From Bacteroidales bacterium (lineage in GTDB: Bacteria > Bacteroidota > Bacteroidia > Bacteroidales > 4484-276), in contig JAOZRY010000017.1 of assembly GCA_029939965.1 (NCBI GenBank), forward strand, positions 1-16,876: a stretch of 16,876 bases of DNA, read 5' to 3'. Each line of letters starts with the position of its first letter. The first letter of the stretch is position 1. Of the stretch, positions 8,329 to 15,488 are shown piece after piece. The notes beneath the pieces were generated by a model. That model made no database searches. It was not told the DNA's origin and saw only the letters and a list, made by a program, of their open reading frames with translations. The translations under genes were made by a program, and so were the position numbers.

Positions 8329-11300
8329 TTAATCAAATGATATATTGAGGCCAAGTCCTCTCAACTCATGAACCAATACATTGAATGATTCAGGTATTCC
8401 TGGTTTGGGCATAGGGTCACCTTTTACGATGCACTCATATGCTTTGGCTCTACCAATTACATCATCTGATTTAACAGTAAGGATTTCCTGTAAAATGTTG
8501 GAAGCACCATATGCTTCAATAGCCCAAACCTCCATCTCACCAAAACGTTGCCCACCAAATTGTGCTTTACCACCAAGAGGTTGCTGCGTTATGAGTGAAT
8601 AGGGGCCAATAGATCTTGCGTGCATTTTATCATCCACCATGTGGTGGAGTTTTAAAATATAAATATATCCGACAGTTGCCGGTTGGTGGAATCTTTCGCC
8701 AGTACCACCATCATATAGATATGTTTTGCCATTTTCCGGTAAATCAGCTTGTTTCATGTAGCCATTAATCTTTTCTATATTGGCACCATCAAAAATTGGT
8801 GTGGCAAAAGTGAGACCTAATTTTTTACCTGCCCAGCCCAAAACAGTTTCATAAATCTGTCCGAGGTTCATACGCGATGGTACACCGAGGGGGTTTAAAA
8901 CAATATCTACCGGAGTGCCATCTTCAAGGAAGGGCATGTCTTCTTCACGCACAATTTTGGCCACTATACCTTTGTTACCATGACGACCAGCCATTTTATC
9001 GCCCACCTTTAATTTGCGTTTTTTGGCAACATATACCTTGGCCATTTTAATAATACCGTTTGGCAGGTCATCGCCAACTGTTGCAACAAATTTTTTCCTG
9101 TTGAAAATACCAAGAAACTCTTTGTGCTTAATTACATAATTGTTAATTAATTGTGCAATAAGTTGATTCTTTTCCTTATCGGTTGTCCATTTGTTAGGAT
9201 TAATAACAAGGTAATCAATACCAAGTAAAATTTTCTGATTAAATTTCGATTTTCTTGGTACGATTTCTTCCCTAAAGCTGTTGTTCACTCCTTGTGAAAC
9301 TTTTCCAGAGACTAATATCATCAGCTTATCAACCAATTTATTTTTCAATTCGGCTGTTTCTCTATGAAAATCTTTCTCGAGTTCTATAATCTCATCTTTA
9401 TCTTTTCCCTTTGTCCTTCTGTCTTTAATTACTCTCGAAAACAGTTTCTTTTGAATTACAACACCCTGCATGGACGGAGGGGCTTTAAGTGAAGCATCTT
9501 TTACATCACCTGCTTTATCGCCAAAGATGGCTCTAAGTAGCTTCTCTTCCGGTGTAGGGTCAGACTCTCCTTTTGGTGTAATTTTTCCAATCAGAATGTC
9601 ACCTTCGGTAACTTCTGCTCCAATCCTGATGAGTCCGTTTTCATCAAGATTTTTTGTAGCTTCAGAAGAAACATTGGGAATGTCATTTGTTAATTCTTCA
9701 ATACCACGTTTTGTATCTCTCACTTCCAATACAAATTCTTCAATATGCACGGAGGTAAAAATATCTTCCTTCACCACTTTTTCGGATAACACAATGGCAT
9801 CCTCAAAGTTGTAGCCCTTCCAGGGCATAAAAGCAACCATAAGGTTTCTTCCAAGTGCAAGTTCACCGTTTCTGGTGGCATAACCTTCACATAGTGGTTG
9901 TCCTTTTCTTACCTTTTGACCTTTGTAAACAATTGGCCTCAGGTTGATAGATGTATTTTGATTTGTACGCTGAAACTTGGTAAGTTTATAGGTTTTAAGA
10001 TCATCCTCAAAACTCACCAATTTTTCGTGCTCAAGTCTTGTATAATGAACTGTAATTTTATTTGCATCAACATACTCTACAATCCCATCTCCTTCAGCTT
10101 GTATCAGCACCCTTGAATCGCGAGCAACAGCTCCTTCGATACCTGTACCAACAATTGGAGCCTCAGCCCGAAGCAATGGAACTGCCTGACGCATCATGTT
10201 CGATCCCATAAGCGCACGGTTAGCATCATCATGTTCCAAAAATGGAATGAGTGATGCAGCCACAGATGCAATCTGGTTTGGAGCCATGTCAATAAAATCC
10301 ACATTGCGTTTATCTTCGATAGGGTAATCGGCCTGATATCTAACTTTTACCTTATCCCTAACAAATGATCCATCATCGTTGAGTAGTGAGTTTGCCTGTG
10401 CAATAATTTTATTTTCTTCTTCTTCGGCACTCAGGTATATCTCTTTATCTAATAATTGTACCTGACCCTCATCAACTTTTTTATATGGGGTTTCAATAAA
10501 TCCGAGTTTGTTGATTTTAGCAAATACACATAGTGATGAAATCAGACCAATATTTGGGCCTTCAGGTGTTTCGATTGTACAAAGTCTTCCGTAGTGTGTG
10601 TAGTGTACGTCGCGAACTTCAAAACCAGCTCTTTCTCTCGACAGTCCACCAGGCCCAAGTGCTGACACCCTGCGTTTGTGAGTAAGTTCCGAGAGTGGAT
10701 TGGTTTGATCCATAAACTGCGAAAGCTGGTTGGTGCCAAAGAACGAATTAATGACCGATGACAAAGTTTTTGCATTGATTAAATCAGTAGGTGTAAAAAC
10801 CTCATTATCTCTTACATTCATTCGTTCGCGAATGGTGCGGGCCATACGAGCCAGACCAACACCAAACTGGGCATATAATTGCTCGCCAACAGTTCTTACA
10901 CGTCTGTTACTCAAGTGGTCAATGTCATCTACTTCGCGCTTAGCATTTATCATTTCAATTAAGTATTTAATAATCGAAATGATATCCTCCTTTGTAAGCA
11001 CCTTGGTGTCTATTGAAACGTCAAGGTGTAATTTTTTATTGATTCTATAACGGCCTACATCACCAAGATCGTAGCGTTTATCAGAAAAGAAGAGCTTTTC
11101 GATAATTCCGCGTGCAGTTTCTTCATCAGGTGGTTCAGCATTACGCAATTGGCGGTAAATAAATTCAACAGCCTCTTTTTCGCTGTTAGTTGTATCTTTT
11201 TGTAGCGTATTGAAAATTACAGAATAATCTACATTGTCAGTTTCTTCTTTATGAATCAAAACAGTTTCAACACCAGAATCAACAATTTGCTCAATGTGAG

Positions 11301-12135
11301 CAACTTCCAGAATTGTTTCACGGTCAATGATTACTTCGGTTCTTTCGATAGAAACAACTTCTCCGGTATCCTCGTCAACAAAATCCTCAATCCATGATCT
11401 AACAACTCGTGCTGCTAAACGTTGACCGATGAATTTCTTGAGATTTGTTTTGTTGGCTTTAACTTCGTGAGCAAGATCAAATATTTCGAGAATATCTTTG
11501 TCGCTTTCAAACCCAATGGCTCTGAGTAGGGTAGTAACCGGAAGCTTTTTCTTGCGATCGATGTACGCATATAATATTGAGTTGATATCCGTTGTAAATT
11601 CCATCCACGAACCTTTGAATGGGATTATTCTTGCAGAGAATAATTGCTGTCCGTTAGCATGAAAACTTGTGCCGAAAAATGCTCCCGGTGAACGGTGTAG
11701 CTGAGAAACAACTACGCGTTCTGCCCCATTAACCACAAATGTTCCTTTTGGCGTCATGTAAGGAATCTGCCCAAGGTAAACATCCTGAATAATAGTTTCA
11801 AAATCTTCATGCTCCGGGTCTGTACAATAGAGTTTCAACTTAGCTTTAAGTGGAACACTGTAGGTTAAACCCCTCTCTATACATTCTTCAATCGAATATC
11901 TTGGAGGATCGATAAAATAATCCAAAAATTCAAGAACAAAATTATTTCTGGCATCCGTTATGGGAAAATTTTCACTAAAAACTTTGAAAAGACCCTCATC
12001 TACTCGATTATCGGGGTTAGTTTCCAGTTGAAAGAAATCTTGAAAAGATTTTAATTGAATGTCAAGAAAATCCGGATATTGGGATTTAATTTTTGTTCTT
12101 GTGAAACTGATTCTGTCGGTGAATTCCTGCGTCAA
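8329..12135 (-). CDS. rpoB: RNA polymerase subunit beta, probable TTG start
   Basis: The 1268-residue protein is a complete beta subunit, shorter than the 1342 residues of E. coli as usual in Bacteroidota. The rifampicin pocket QLSQFMDQTNPLSELTHKRR at 470-489 and following SALGPG keeps the residues equivalent to E. coli Q513 (Q473), D516 (D476), S522, H526 (H486), R529 and S531 (S491), so a rifampicin-sensitive form is predicted. KVGDKMAGRHGNKG contains K1047 and K1055, equivalent to the active-site lysines K1065 and K1073. The C terminus GGKAQFGGQRFGEMEVWA is standard. The start is TTG at 12133-12135: the frame upstream has a stop and no ATG, and the next Met is far inside conserved sequence. 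No Shine-Dalgarno sequence precedes it (CATTACAAAA then TTG). The 130-bp gap to rplL holds a stem-loop. It shares an operon with rpoC. Confidence 0.98.
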   Translation of the reverse strand: MTQEFTDRISFTRTKIKSQYPDFLDIQLKSFQDFFQLETNPDNRVDEGLFKVFSENFPITDARNNFVLEFLDYFIDPPRYSIEECIERGLTYSVPLKAKLKLYCTDPEHEDFETIIQDVYLGQIPYMTPKGTFVVNGAERVVVSQLHRSPGAFFGTSFHANGQQLFSARIIPFKGSWMEFTTDINSILYAYIDRKKKLPVTTLLRAIGFESDKDILEIFDLAHEVKANKTNLKKFIGQRLAARVVRSWIEDFVDEDTGEVVSIERTEVIIDRETILEVAHIEQIVDSGVETVLIHKEETDNVDYSVIFNTLQKDTTNSEKEAVEFIYRQLRNAEPPDEETARGIIEKLFFSDKRYDLGDVGRYRINKKLHLDVSIDTKVLTKEDIISIIKYLIEMINAKREVDDIDHLSNRRVRTVGEQLYAQFGVGLARMARTIRERMNVRDNEVFTPTDLINAKTLSSVINSFFGTNQLSQFMDQTNPLSELTHKRRVSALGPGGLSRERAGFEVRDVHYTHYGRLCTIETPEGPNIGLISSLCVFAKINKLGFIETPYKKVDEGQVQLLDKEIYLSAEEEENKIIAQANSLLNDDGSFVRDKVKVRYQADYPIEDKRNVDFIDMAPNQIASVAASLIPFLEHDDANRALMGSNMMRQAVPLLRAEAPIVGTGIEGAVARDSRVLIQAEGDGIVEYVDANKITVHYTRLEHEKLVSFEDDLKTYKLTKFQRTNQNTSINLRPIVYKGQKVRKGQPLCEGYATRNGELALGRNLMVAFMPWKGYNFEDAIVLSEKVVKEDIFTSVHIEEFVLEVRDTKRGIEELTNDIPNVSSEATKNLDENGLIRIGAEVTEGDILIGKITPKGESDPTPEEKLLRAIFGDKAGDVKDASLKAPPSMQGVVIQKKLFSRVIKDRRTKGKDKDEIIELEKDFHRETAELKNKLVDKLMILVSGKVSQGVNNSFREEIVPRKSKFNQKILLGIDYLVINPNKWTTDKEKNQLIAQLINNYVIKHKEFLGIFNRKKFVATVGDDLPNGIIKMAKVYVAKKRKLKVGDKMAGRHGNKGIVAKIVREEDMPFLEDGTPVDIVLNPLGVPSRMNLGQIYETVLGWAGKKLGLTFATPIFDGANIEKINGYMKQADLPENGKTYLYDGGTGERFHQPATVGYIYILKLHHMVDDKMHARSIGPYSLITQQPLGGKAQFGGQRFGEMEVWAIEAYGASNILQEILTVKSDDVIGRAKAYECIVKGDPMPKPGIPESFNVLVHELRGLGLNISFD

Positions 12136-12198
12136 TTTTGTAATGTTTTGGTTGTGAAACAGTTAAAAAAATCGAAAAACAAAAGGCTATAATGCACA

Positions 12199-12243
12199 GA
12201 AATATAGACCCTGCACAGCAATGCTGACAGAAGCCTATATTTC
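12199..12243 (-). promoter_or_regulatory. Structured rplL-rpoB intergenic element, possible attenuator
   Basis: The minus-strand RNA has a 9-bp outer stem, GAAATATAG (12235-12243) with CTATATTTC (12199-12207), enclosing the inner hairpin CAGC-ATT-GCTG (12217-12225 or so). Directly downstream is AGCCTTTTGTTTTTCG and then a run of seven Ts. AGCCT here (around 12183-12187) can pair instead with AGGCT in the 5' arm of the first structure (around 12232-12236), giving a mutually exclusive hairpin followed by U-rich sequence. Such an arrangement would suit partial termination, and partial termination between rplL and rpoB is known in E. coli to keep polymerase synthesis below ribosomal-protein synthesis. 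The inverted repeats are visible; the switching model is inference. Confidence 0.5.
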
Positions 12244-12265
12244 CTTAAATTGAGTTCTATGTAAA

Positions 12266-12640
12266 CTATTTGACTTCTACTTCAGCACCAGCATCTTCGA
12301 GCTGTGATTTGAGTGCTTCAGCTTCATCTTTTGTTACACCTTCTTTGATAGCTTTTGGTGCAGCATCAACAAGTGCTTTTGATTCTTTAAGACCAAGGCT
12401 GGTTAATTCTTTAACGAGTTTCACTACAGCAAGCTTCGATTGACCTGCTGCCTTGATGATAACATCAAATTCGGTTTGCTCTTCTTCAGCATCTTCAGCG
12501 CCACCTGCTAAAGGACCTGCAACTACTGCTGCTGCCGCTGGTTCGATACCATACTCATCTTTCAAAATCTGAGCAAGTTCATTTACTTCTTTTACTGTCA
12601 GACCTACTAACTGTTCTGCAAAAGATTTTAAATCTGCCAT
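12266..12640 (-). CDS. rplL: 50S ribosomal protein L7/L12
   Basis: The 124-residue acidic protein has the normal L7/L12 build: an N-terminal dimerisation domain (about 1-32, LKSFAEQLVGLTVKEVNELAQ), an Ala/Gly-rich hinge (about 34-55, AAAAVVAGPLAGGAEDAEEE), and the C-terminal factor-binding domain (EFDVIIKAAGQSKLAVVKLV, then KELTSLGLKESKALVDAAPK). Dimers of it form the flexible stalk that recruits EF-Tu, EF-G and other GTPases to the ribosome; EF-Tu itself is encoded upstream in the same gene cluster. The length is typical of the family. It follows rplJ after 56 bp, an AT-rich gap in which I see no clear structure. Confidence 0.99.
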   Translation of the reverse strand: MADLKSFAEQLVGLTVKEVNELAQILKDEYGIEPAAAAVVAGPLAGGAEDAEEEQTEFDVIIKAAGQSKLAVVKLVKELTSLGLKESKALVDAAPKAIKEGVTKDEAEALKSQLEDAGAEVEVK

Positions 12641-12696
12641 TTTATTATTTGTTTTAATGATTGTTCTTGAAAATTAAAAATTGAAATGATAATATT

Positions 12697-13224
12697 TTAT
12701 GATTCTTTTTCTGAAAGCGTTTTCACAATTCCTGCTAAAGTATTCCCTCCGGATTGGAGAGCAGAAATTACATTCTTTGCTGGTGATTGTAGTAATGCAA
12801 CAATATCTGCAATAACTTCATTTTTAGATTTAATGTTCTCGAGAATGTCAAGTTGATTTTCTCCAATATACGCTGATTGTTCAACGTATGCGCCTTTCAG
12901 CAATGGTTTTTCCGATTTGAATTTTTTTCGGAATTCTTTGATCAACTTTGCCGGAACATTTCCGGCTTCTGTTAACATTAGAGACGTTGGGCCTGTGAGC
13001 GTTTTAAACAGCTCATCAAGATCCTTTTCGGATTTTTCCATCGCTTTGCGAAGCAATGTGTTTTTTACGACCATCAATTTGATGTCCTTCTTGAAACACA
13101 TTCTTCTCAGCTCACTCGTTTTTACTGAATCAAGATCACCAACATTTGTAATGTAAAAATTTGGTATCTCATTGAGCTGTTTCGATAATACTTCTATAGT
13201 TTGAAATTTTTCCTCTCTGGTCAT
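12697..13224 (-). CDS. rplJ: 50S ribosomal protein L10
   Basis: The 175-residue protein matches L10, which binds 23S rRNA at the base of the stalk and carries L7/L12 dimers on its C-terminal helix. Characteristic stretches are MTREEKFQTIEVLSKQL at the N terminus, KNTLLRKAMEK (about 54-64), LTGPTSLMLT (about 76-85), and the C-terminal GGNTLAGIVKTLSEKES. It starts 28 bp past rplA, with a good Shine-Dalgarno sequence. That short gap leaves no room for the long kink-turn L10 leader that precedes rplJ in many bacteria, so autoregulation by the L10-L12 complex is either absent here or uses a site inside rplA. Confidence 0.98.
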   Translation of the reverse strand: MTREEKFQTIEVLSKQLNEIPNFYITNVGDLDSVKTSELRRMCFKKDIKLMVVKNTLLRKAMEKSEKDLDELFKTLTGPTSLMLTEAGNVPAKLIKEFRKKFKSEKPLLKGAYVEQSAYIGENQLDILENIKSKNEVIADIVALLQSPAKNVISALQSGGNTLAGIVKTLSEKES

Positions 13225-13234
13225 TGTTTATGAT

Positions 13235-13240
13235 CTCCTT
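13235..13240 (-). promoter_or_regulatory. rplJ: Ribosome binding site of rplJ
   Basis: AAGGAG on the minus strand, 10 bases before the rplJ ATG. It stands out because several genes in the window (rpoB, moxR) have no visible Shine-Dalgarno sequence. Confidence 0.75.
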
Positions 13241-13252
13241 ATAAATAGAAGT

Positions 13253-13948
13253 TTATGCATTTACTGATTTTAGATCAATCTGTATTCCGAAACTCATCGT
13301 ACTGGACAAGTAAATGCTTTTTACGTATGTTCCTTTTGCGGCTGGCGGCTTTAATTTCACTATAGAGCTGATAAGTTCTTTAGCATTATCAAATATCTTA
13401 TTGTTGTCAAATGAGTTTTTGGCAACAGATGCGTGAATAATACCTGTTTTATCAACTTTAAAATCAATCTTACCTGCCTTAACTTCATTCACAGCTTTTT
13501 CGATATCCATGGTTACTGTCCCGGTTTTTGGATTTGGCATCAAACCTCTCGGTCCTAAAATCCGTCCTAATGGACCTACTTTAGGCATTACATTCGGGGT
13601 AGTGATAACCACATCTATATCAGTCCAGCCTCCTTTAATCTTTTCGACATATTCGTCAAGGCCAACAAAATCAGCTCCTGCTGCTTTGGCTTCATCTTCC
13701 TTTTCAGGAGAACAAAGTACAAGAACGCGTTTAGTTTTTCCGGTTCCATGAGGAAGTGTTACCGATCCCCTTACCATTTGATTTGCTTTTCGTGGGTCAA
13801 CACCCAAACGAATATCCAAATCTATTGCGGAATCAAATTTTGTAAAAGTGATTTCCTTAACCGTTTTTATTGCATCCGCTAAAGCGTACGTAGCATTTTT
13901 ATCGAATTTAGCTAAAGCTTCTTTACGATTTTTTGTCAATTTTCCCAT
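13253..13948 (-). CDS. rplA: 50S ribosomal protein L1
   Basis: The 231-residue protein is close in length to the 234 residues of E. coli L1. Visible family stretches are LDIRLGVDPRKANQMVRGSV (about 43-62), LPHGTGKTKRVLVLC, the domain II region GADFVGLDEYVEKIKGGW, the signature MPKVGPLGRILGPRGLMPNP (about 122-141), and the return to domain I with GKIDFKVDKTGIIHASV. L1 binds 23S helices 76-77 at the E-site stalk and is also a translational repressor of its own L11-L1 operon. A hairpin resembling its rRNA target lies just before rplK, upstream in the same transcript. It is 47 bp past rplK. Confidence 0.99.
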   Translation of the reverse strand: MGKLTKNRKEALAKFDKNATYALADAIKTVKEITFTKFDSAIDLDIRLGVDPRKANQMVRGSVTLPHGTGKTKRVLVLCSPEKEDEAKAAGADFVGLDEYVEKIKGGWTDIDVVITTPNVMPKVGPLGRILGPRGLMPNPKTGTVTMDIEKAVNEVKAGKIDFKVDKTGIIHASVAKNSFDNNKIFDNAKELISSIVKLKPPAAKGTYVKSIYLSSTMSFGIQIDLKSVNA

Positions 13949-13995
13949 TTTGAGAATCCTGTTTTATTAATTTACAAATGCTGATAAATTCACCA

Positions 13996-14442
13996 TTAGT
14001 TATTTCCTGTTGGAAATGTTCCTTTAACTGTTAATCCCATACTTCTTGCAGTACCGGCAACCATTTTCATAGCTGAATCCACAGTGAAACAATTTAAATC
14101 TTTCATCTTTGCTTCAGCAATGGTTTGAACTTGCTCCCAAGTTACTATCGCAACTTTATTTCTGTTTGGTTCAGGAGAACCTTTCTTCAAATTGGAAGCT
14201 TCTAACAGTTGAACTGCAACCGGCGGAGATTTAATTATGAAATCAAAGGATTTATCCTTGAAAACGGTAATAATTACCGGAAGAAGTTTACCAGCTTGTT
14301 CCTGTGTACGACCGTTAAACTGCTTGCAAAACTCCATAATGTTTACACCTTTGGCTCCCAATGCAGGTCCAACTGGTGGTGATGGGTTTGCGGCTCCTCC
14401 TTTGATTTGCAGTTTGATTAATCCGCTAACTTCTTTTGCCAT
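13996..14442 (-). CDS. rplK: 50S ribosomal protein L11
   Basis: The 148-residue protein is full length for L11 (142 in E. coli). The N-terminal domain begins IKLQIKGGAANPSPPVGPAL; its proline-rich loop contacts the GTPase-associated centre and is the region hit by thiostrepton resistance. NIMEFCKQFN follows, then the RNA-binding C-terminal domain with SPPVAVQLLE and the ending AGTARSMGLTVKGTFP, a signature of the family. It lies 66 bp past nusG. A partial Shine-Dalgarno sequence AAGGAA lies 9 bases before the ATG, and just upstream is the hairpin annotated as a likely L1 repressor site. Confidence 0.99.
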   Translation of the reverse strand: MAKEVSGLIKLQIKGGAANPSPPVGPALGAKGVNIMEFCKQFNGRTQEQAGKLLPVIITVFKDKSFDFIIKSPPVAVQLLEASNLKKGSPEPNRNKVAIVTWEQVQTIAEAKMKDLNCFTVDSAMKMVAGTARSMGLTVKGTFPTGNN

Positions 14443-14469
14443 TTGTTTATTTTCCTTAATTTAAAGTTC

Positions 14470-14493
14470 CGGGATTATCAATAAGATCTCCCG
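14470..14493 (-). promoter_or_regulatory. Candidate L1-binding autoregulatory hairpin in the rplK leader
   Basis: The minus-strand RNA folds as CGGGA (14493-14489) with UCCCG (14474-14470). Inside lies an asymmetric loop of G14488 opposite AA, then a short helix AUC/GAU (14487-14485 with 14479-14477) closed by UUAUU. The order GGGAG, helix, GAUAA, UCCC resembles the L1 site of 23S rRNA (GGGAG, helix 77, UGAAAUACC...CC), the basis by which L1 represses L11-L1 mRNA in many bacteria. It sits 27 bases before the rplK ATG, in the only gap of this gene group where such a site is expected. The fold is read directly; binding is inferred. Confidence 0.6.
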
Positions 14494-14508
14494 TTGAATA
14501 ATGAATAC

Positions 14509-15051
14509 TTATTCTTTTTCAACCTGCATAAATCCTAATTCCAGCGGAGTTTTTCGGCCAAAGATTTTAACCATAACCTTAAGCTTTTTCTTGTCTTCGT
14601 TGATTTCTTCGATTATTCCGCTAAAACTGTTGAATGGTCCATCAGTAACTGTAACTGTTTCACCCACAATGAATGGAACATTTACTTCTTCACCTTGTTC
14701 AGCAAGTTCATCAACTTTTCCGAGTATTCTTTTTACTTCTGATTCACGCATTGCATCTGCTTCTCCGCGTGTGCCCAGAAATCCAAGAACGTCAGGAACA
14801 CTTTTAACAATATGAGGAATTTCTCCTACAAGAGCAGCCTCCATTAAAACGTATCCCGGAAAATAGTTTCTTTCCTTACTTACCTTTTTACCTTTTCTAA
14901 CCTGATAAACCTTTTCGGTTGGGATGAGTACCTGAGAAATATAGTCCTGAAGATTTAGGCGATCAATTTCGCTTTCGATATATTCCTTAACCTTTTTCTC
15001 CTTACCACTAATCGCCCTAACTACATACCACTTTTTTTCTTGATTACTCAT
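14509..15051 (-). CDS. nusG: Transcription elongation/termination factor NusG
   Basis: The 180-residue protein has the two standard NusG domains. The NGN domain spans about 7-112 (WYVVRAISGKEKKVKEYIE, NYFPGYVLMEA, GFLGTRGEA) and binds the RNA polymerase clamp, that is, RpoB and RpoC encoded further down this cluster. The KOW domain spans about 127-178 (VPFIVGETVTVTDGPFNSFS, then GIIEEIN) and in other bacteria contacts Rho or ribosomal protein S10. Bacteroidota also have specialised NusG paralogues (UpxY type) in capsule loci, but the position between secE and rplK marks this as the housekeeping copy. It starts 62 bp past secE. Confidence 0.98.
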   Translation of the reverse strand: MSNQEKKWYVVRAISGKEKKVKEYIESEIDRLNLQDYISQVLIPTEKVYQVRKGKKVSKERNYFPGYVLMEAALVGEIPHIVKSVPDVLGFLGTRGEADAMRESEVKRILGKVDELAEQGEEVNVPFIVGETVTVTDGPFNSFSGIIEEINEDKKKLKVMVKIFGRKTPLELGFMQVEKE

Positions 15052-15113
15052 TCCGATTAGTTAACTTTATTTAGTTTAATAAAGAATAATGATGCCTGGT
15101 AAAACTCCGATAT

Positions 15114-15311
15114 TTAAAGCCAGGTATAAAAACCTTTCAATAAACTACTAAATGAAATATCCATCAAATAAACCACAAAAGCGATTATTAGGGAAGCGGT
15201 GGATACTACAATAGCACTACTTTGGAGTTCGCTCCATGATGGCCAGGAAACTTTGTGTAACAGCTCGTCAATACTTTCCTTGGCGTAACTTATAATTTTG
15301 ATTTTTGCCAT
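15114..15311 (-). CDS. secE: Preprotein translocase subunit SecE
   Basis: The 65-residue protein is a short SecE with one transmembrane helix (about 32-51, SAIVVSTASLIIAFVVYLM), as in most bacteria outside the Enterobacteria, where SecE has three. The cytoplasmic amphipathic part contains the conserved ELLHKVSWPSWSEL (16-29), whose KVSWPS core is the family signature that embraces SecY. It clamps the SecY channel in the inner membrane. The gene starts only 23 bp past the 3' end of tRNA-Trp, so the tRNA and secE are probably on one transcript, with the tRNA cut out by RNase processing. A tRNA-Trp directly before secE-nusG is a common bacterial arrangement. Confidence 0.97.
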   Translation of the reverse strand: MAKIKIISYAKESIDELLHKVSWPSWSELQSSAIVVSTASLIIAFVVYLMDISFSSLLKGFYTWL

Positions 15312-15334
15312 TGGTTCTATTCTCTAATTTATTG

Positions 15335-15407
15335 CACGGGTGGTAGGAATCGAACCCACAGCCTACGGTTTTGGAGACCGTCGCTCTACCAGTTGAGCTA
15401 CACCCGT
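15335..15407 (-). tRNA. tRNA-Trp (anticodon CCA)
   Basis: A 73-base cloverleaf: acceptor ACGGGTG/CACCCGT, D arm GCTC/GAGC, anticodon stem ACGGT/ACCGT with loop CTCCAAA (anticodon CCA at 15374-15372), T arm GTGGG/CCTAC with TTCGATT, and discriminator G73. The 3' CCA is not encoded (the next bases are CAA), so it must be added by tRNA nucleotidyltransferase. Confidence 0.98.
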
Positions 15408-15423
15408 ATCATTTATAATCAAC

Positions 15424-15463
15424 AAAGGAATCCCAGGAACGGTAAAAGTTCCGGGATACCTTT
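15424..15463 (-). terminator. Stem-loop between tuf and tRNA-Trp, weak terminator or processing site
   Basis: AAAGG, ATCCC and GGAAC on one arm (15424-15440) pair with GTTCC, GGGAT and CCTTT on the other (15448-15463) around a 7-base loop, giving 15 pairs with one A/A mismatch and one bulged A. On the minus strand the 3' arm is followed by GTTGATTATAAATG, which is not a real U-tract, so full termination is doubtful. It begins 25 bp past the tuf stop and ends 16 bp before tRNA-Trp. It may be a partial terminator, an RNA-processing site, or a stabilising 3' end for tuf mRNA. Confidence 0.6.
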
Positions 15464-15488
15464 AAATTATAACCAAACACCTATTATA

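Noticed and set aside
9470..9814. 114-codon plus-strand open frame inside rpoB
   Set aside because: Low-complexity Ser/Pro-rich translation, the usual antisense shadow of a conserved gene.
10576..10578. RpoB Thr520 read at first as a change at the rifampicin-resistance position P564
   Set aside because: Counting from Q513 and S531 places it at E. coli P560; P564 corresponds to P524, which is conserved.
10542..10775. 77-codon minus-strand frame overlapping rpoB in another frame
   Set aside because: rpoB is continuous and fully conserved here, so there is no frameshift; the overlapping frame has no family features.
12181..12191. CAAAAGGCTATA ahead of rpoB as a TAnnTTTG promoter on the minus strand
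   Set aside because: The spacing inside the box is wrong (TAGCCTTTTG has two extra bases) and there is no -33 element.
12470..12545. Repetitive GCTGC-rich stretch in rplL as a sequence repeat
   Set aside because: It encodes the Ala-rich hinge normal for L7/L12.
15095..15124. CCTGG/CCAGG inverted repeat at the end of secE
   Set aside because: Only five firm pairs with a loop of about 20 bases, overlapping the stop codon; no U-tract, so not called as a terminator.
15408..15423. TATAAATG before tRNA-Trp as a separate promoter
   Set aside because: It differs from TAnnTTTG at two fixed positions and no TTG lies at the proper distance; read-through from tuf is simpler.
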